Origin: JACJXW01 sp964418125
GTDB taxonomy: Bacteria > Bacteroidota > Bacteroidia > Chitinophagales > Saprospiraceae
Direction of reading: 5' to 3'
DNA length: 64,000 nt
Assembly (NCBI GenBank): GCA_964418125.1
Contig: CAYQKY010000009.1
Location: forward strand, 1-64,000
In this document: piece after piece, positions 62,058-64,000 of the stretch
How positions within the stretch are numbered: position 1 is the stretch's first letter
Layout of the letters: every line of letters starts with the position of its first letter
The notes under the pieces: generated by a model
Told to the model about the DNA's origin: nothing
Seen by the model: only the letters and a program-made list of their open reading frames with translations
Databases searched by the model: none
Program-made: the position numbers and the translations under genes

Positions 62058-64000
62058 TCACCACCCCTTCGCCCCATCCAGGCTTGCCTCAAATACCTGG
62101 AAGTTCTCCATGGCTTCATACACGGTGCCAAGTATACGGCGGCGGGTTTTCATTTTGTTCAGCTTATAATTGTTCATGGAGGGATAGGTCCGGTTGGAAA
62201 GAAAAACATAGACCAGTTGTTTCTCCGGGTCAGCCCAGGCGCAGGTGCCGGTGAAACCAGTATGCCCGAAGGCGCCATCTGAGGCCTGAGCCGGCAGGTT
62301 GATCCAGCGGCCGGGGTCCAGCTGTTTCATGTCGAAGCCGATGCCGCGGCGGGTTTCCTCGGGGTGGCGGGTAGTGAAGGCAGAAATGGTTTCCGGCTTC
62401 AGGAACTGCCGGCCCCCGTATTCTCCTTTATTGAGGAGCATCTGCATGAGAGCCGCCACATCATGGGCGTTGGCGAACAGGCCGGCGTGGCCGCTGACGC
62501 CGCCCAGCATGGCCGCTCCCATGTCGTGCACATAACCGTGAACGGTTTGCAGGCGGAAGTAATCGTCTCTTTCAGTAGGCACGACCTTGTCTTTCGGGAA
62601 TTGCCTCAGCGGGTTGTAGCCGATGCGGCTGAGGCCCATCGGCCGGTAGAAGTGGGTATCGACATATTGGTCCAGAGGTTGTCCGCTGAGGTGCTCTACA
62701 ATACGGGCGATCAGGTAGAACCCCAGGTCGCTGTACTCGTAGGCGCGATCCGGCCGTAGTTCGGAGCGGTAGATCTGCTGCCAGATGGTGTCCGCAAAAT
62801 CATTGCGCAGGAAAAGGTTGCCGGCCACGGCTATGGAGAAGGCGGCATCGGGGGTGCGGTGATAGAACTCGGGCCGGTGGCGCGCACGGCGGCGGCGGGT
62901 AGTCATGGTTTGTTTGTAAAACGGTATCCAGTTTACCAGGCCGGCGCGGTGCGCCATAATGTCGCGCAATACGAGCCCCGCCTTGTTGGTCCCCGCCAGC
63001 TCGGGAAGGTAACGGCCTATCGGTTCGTCCAGGCTGAGGCGCCCTTCTTCATAGAGTTTCATCACCGCCAGGGTAGCCGAGGCGATCTTGGTCAGTGAAG
63101 CCAGGTCGTAGAGGTCGTCCGGCGATACGGCCTTTTCCTGCTTATAAGTATGGTGGCCGAATGCCTTTTCGAAGACGATATTGCCATTTTTGGCGACCAG
63201 CACCGCACAGCCGGGCGTTGCCCTGGCGGCGATCGCATTCTCAGCGATGGCCTCGATCTGAGCGATGGCGCCCTCATCCAGGCCCATACTTTCCGGAGGG
63301 GCATACCCGAAGCGGCGCAGCTTGCGGGTGAACACCCCGGCGCCATAAGCGCTGAGGGAAGAGGCCGTCACCGGCAGGCGCCCCTTGAGGGCGATGGCGC
63401 CGAAGAGGGCCTGCGCCGCCAGGTCCTGAGTGGCGGGGTCCTCATCGTACGCTTCCAGGACCCAGTCGAAAGCATCAAAGTACCGCAGGCTGTAAGGGCT
63501 GCCGAAAACCGTAAGGATGACCCGGGTTTCCCGGTTAAGCGCCTGCAGGAAGTTTCGCGTACTCTGCGTAATGCCGAAATTCCTGCCCGAGCTGTTGCTC
63601 ATATCGTGCAGGCCGACGATCACGGCGTCATACTTTCCCAGTTGTTGCAACAACTCCTGGCTTTTGGCGGCGGAAATCTCTTTACTCACCTGCAGAGCGG
63701 GCATGGCCTGATAAGAACGAAGCCGTTCCTGGAAAGGGTTGGAGGCGCCGGCCCCGATGCTGAGGCTGGCCAACTCCAGGGTGTCGAGTTGCTGGAAAGG
63801 AATGAGGCTTAGCGGGTTGCGCACCAGAGTAAGGGCGTTGGCGATGAGTTCGCGCTTGAGCTGCAGGGCCTGCCCCGAATTGAGCACCTGCCGGATGTTA
63901 TCGGCATTCAGGGGTTCAAAGCGGGTAATGCCGAGCCGGTATTTATTCGCCAGAATTTTCTTAACGCTCCGCTCGATGCGTTCCCAGCTCAGTTTACCCT
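62058..64000 (-). CDS. GH3 beta-N-acetylhexosaminidase fused to a beta-lactamase-fold domain (cut by window end)
   Basis: The frame stays open beyond the GTG at 63887 to the window edge (WERIERSVKKILANKYRLGI), the end of a GH3 domain. A GH3 C-terminal alpha/beta part follows to about 63340. From there to 62058 is a class C beta-lactamase/PBP-like serine hydrolase: SLTK as Ser-x-x-Lys in ASLTKIAS, a Tyr in YSDLGF, and HTGFTGT as the KTG-like strand. This NagZ-plus-esterase fusion is common in Bacteroidota and acts on peptidoglycan fragments. The N-terminal catalytic GH3 part lies outside the window. Confidence 0.88.
   Translation of the reverse strand, partial: GKLSWERIERSVKKILANKYRLGITRFEPLNADNIRQVLNSGQALQLKRELIANALTLVRNPLSLIPFQQLDTLELASLSIGAGASNPFQERLRSYQAMPALQVSKEISAAKSQELLQQLGKYDAVIVGLHDMSNSSGRNFGITQSTRNFLQALNRETRVILTVFGSPYSLRYFDAFDWVLEAYDEDPATQDLAAQALFGAIALKGRLPVTASSLSAYGAGVFTRKLRRFGYAPPESMGLDEGAIAQIEAIAENAIAARATPGCAVLVAKNGNIVFEKAFGHHTYKQEKAVSPDDLYDLASLTKIASATLAVMKLYEEGRLSLDEPIGRYLPELAGTNKAGLVLRDIMAHRAGLVNWIPFYKQTMTTRRRRARHRPEFYHRTPDAAFSIAVAGNLFLRNDFADTIWQQIYRSELRPDRAYEYSDLGFYLIARIVEHLSGQPLDQYVDTHFYRPMGLSRIGYNPLRQFPKDKVVPTERDDYFRLQTVHGYVHDMGAAMLGGVSGHAGLFANAHDVAALMQMLLNKGEYGGRQFLKPETISAFTTRHPEETRRGIGFDMKQLDPGRWINLPAQASDGAFGHTGFTGTCAWADPEKQLVYVFLSNRTYPSMNNYKLNKMKTRRRILGTVYEAMENFQVFEASLDGAKGW

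Overview
The window is a contiguous piece of a moderately GC-rich genome from the phylum Bacteroidota, most likely the Saprospiria (Lewinella/Haliscomenobacter-like). Supporting signs are type IX secretion (T9SS) C-terminal sorting domains on at least six proteins, a PorP/SprF plus PorE-like OmpA pair, SprB-type repeats, DUF6503 and DUF6159 proteins, an ECF sigma factor coupled to a TM/beta-barrel protein, and promoters of the Bacteroidota type (TAnnTTTG at -7). No rRNA or tRNA gene, CRISPR array, insertion sequence or prophage is visible.

Layout. 1-2.3 kb: three tandem T9SS cargo proteins, the first cut by the window edge. 2.3-9.0 kb: a complete minus-strand nqrABCDEF operon for the Na+-pumping NADH:quinone reductase, with an unusually extended, membrane-anchored NqrA. 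9.3-14 kb: an exported TPR protein, a caspase-like protein and a caspase-TPR protein. 14.1-18.6 kb: pnuC, then the PorE-like and PorP/SprF-like T9SS components. 19-30 kb: a two-domain esterase, a glycosyltransferase, a lipoprotein, a PhoD-like phosphatase, CheR, a DUF6159 membrane protein, a DUF4143 remnant, a secreted endonuclease I and a GGT-family enzyme. 30.2-39.1 kb: ECF sigma/beta-barrel pair, thioesterase, DUF4350 protein, a large sortilin-like propeller protein, a Lys-rich exported protein and an Na+/H+ antiporter. 39.5-51.2 kb: a giant T9SS subtilisin with SprB and GEVED modules, a DMT transporter, GNAT, a CotH-like protein, PlsC and an anchor-type T9SS protein. 59.3-64 kb: a methyltransferase, a MazEF-like toxin-antitoxin pair, a radical SAM protein and a GH3/beta-lactamase-fold fusion cut by the window end.

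The most interesting region is 51.3-59.2 kb. It is a two-sided cassette of paralogues: two DUF1508-like proteins with a matching C-terminal beta-rich domain, two small cytosolic beta-rich proteins, and two regulators with a degenerate receiver domain, a winged helix and a BTAD domain. A small Cys/His protein lies among them. Its intergenic regions carry heptamer direct repeats on an exact 11-bp pitch (TTAATCA-type at 52581-52664, TTAATTA-type at 53535-53552, TTTACCG-type at 57258-57286). That is the operator geometry known for SARP/BTAD activators. I recognise no described system with this composition.

A second theme is a set of intergenic elements made of two antiparallel arms of short degenerate tandem repeats. 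The repeat word changes from locus to locus while the architecture stays the same. The window also has several perfect 12-21 bp hairpins at gene ends.
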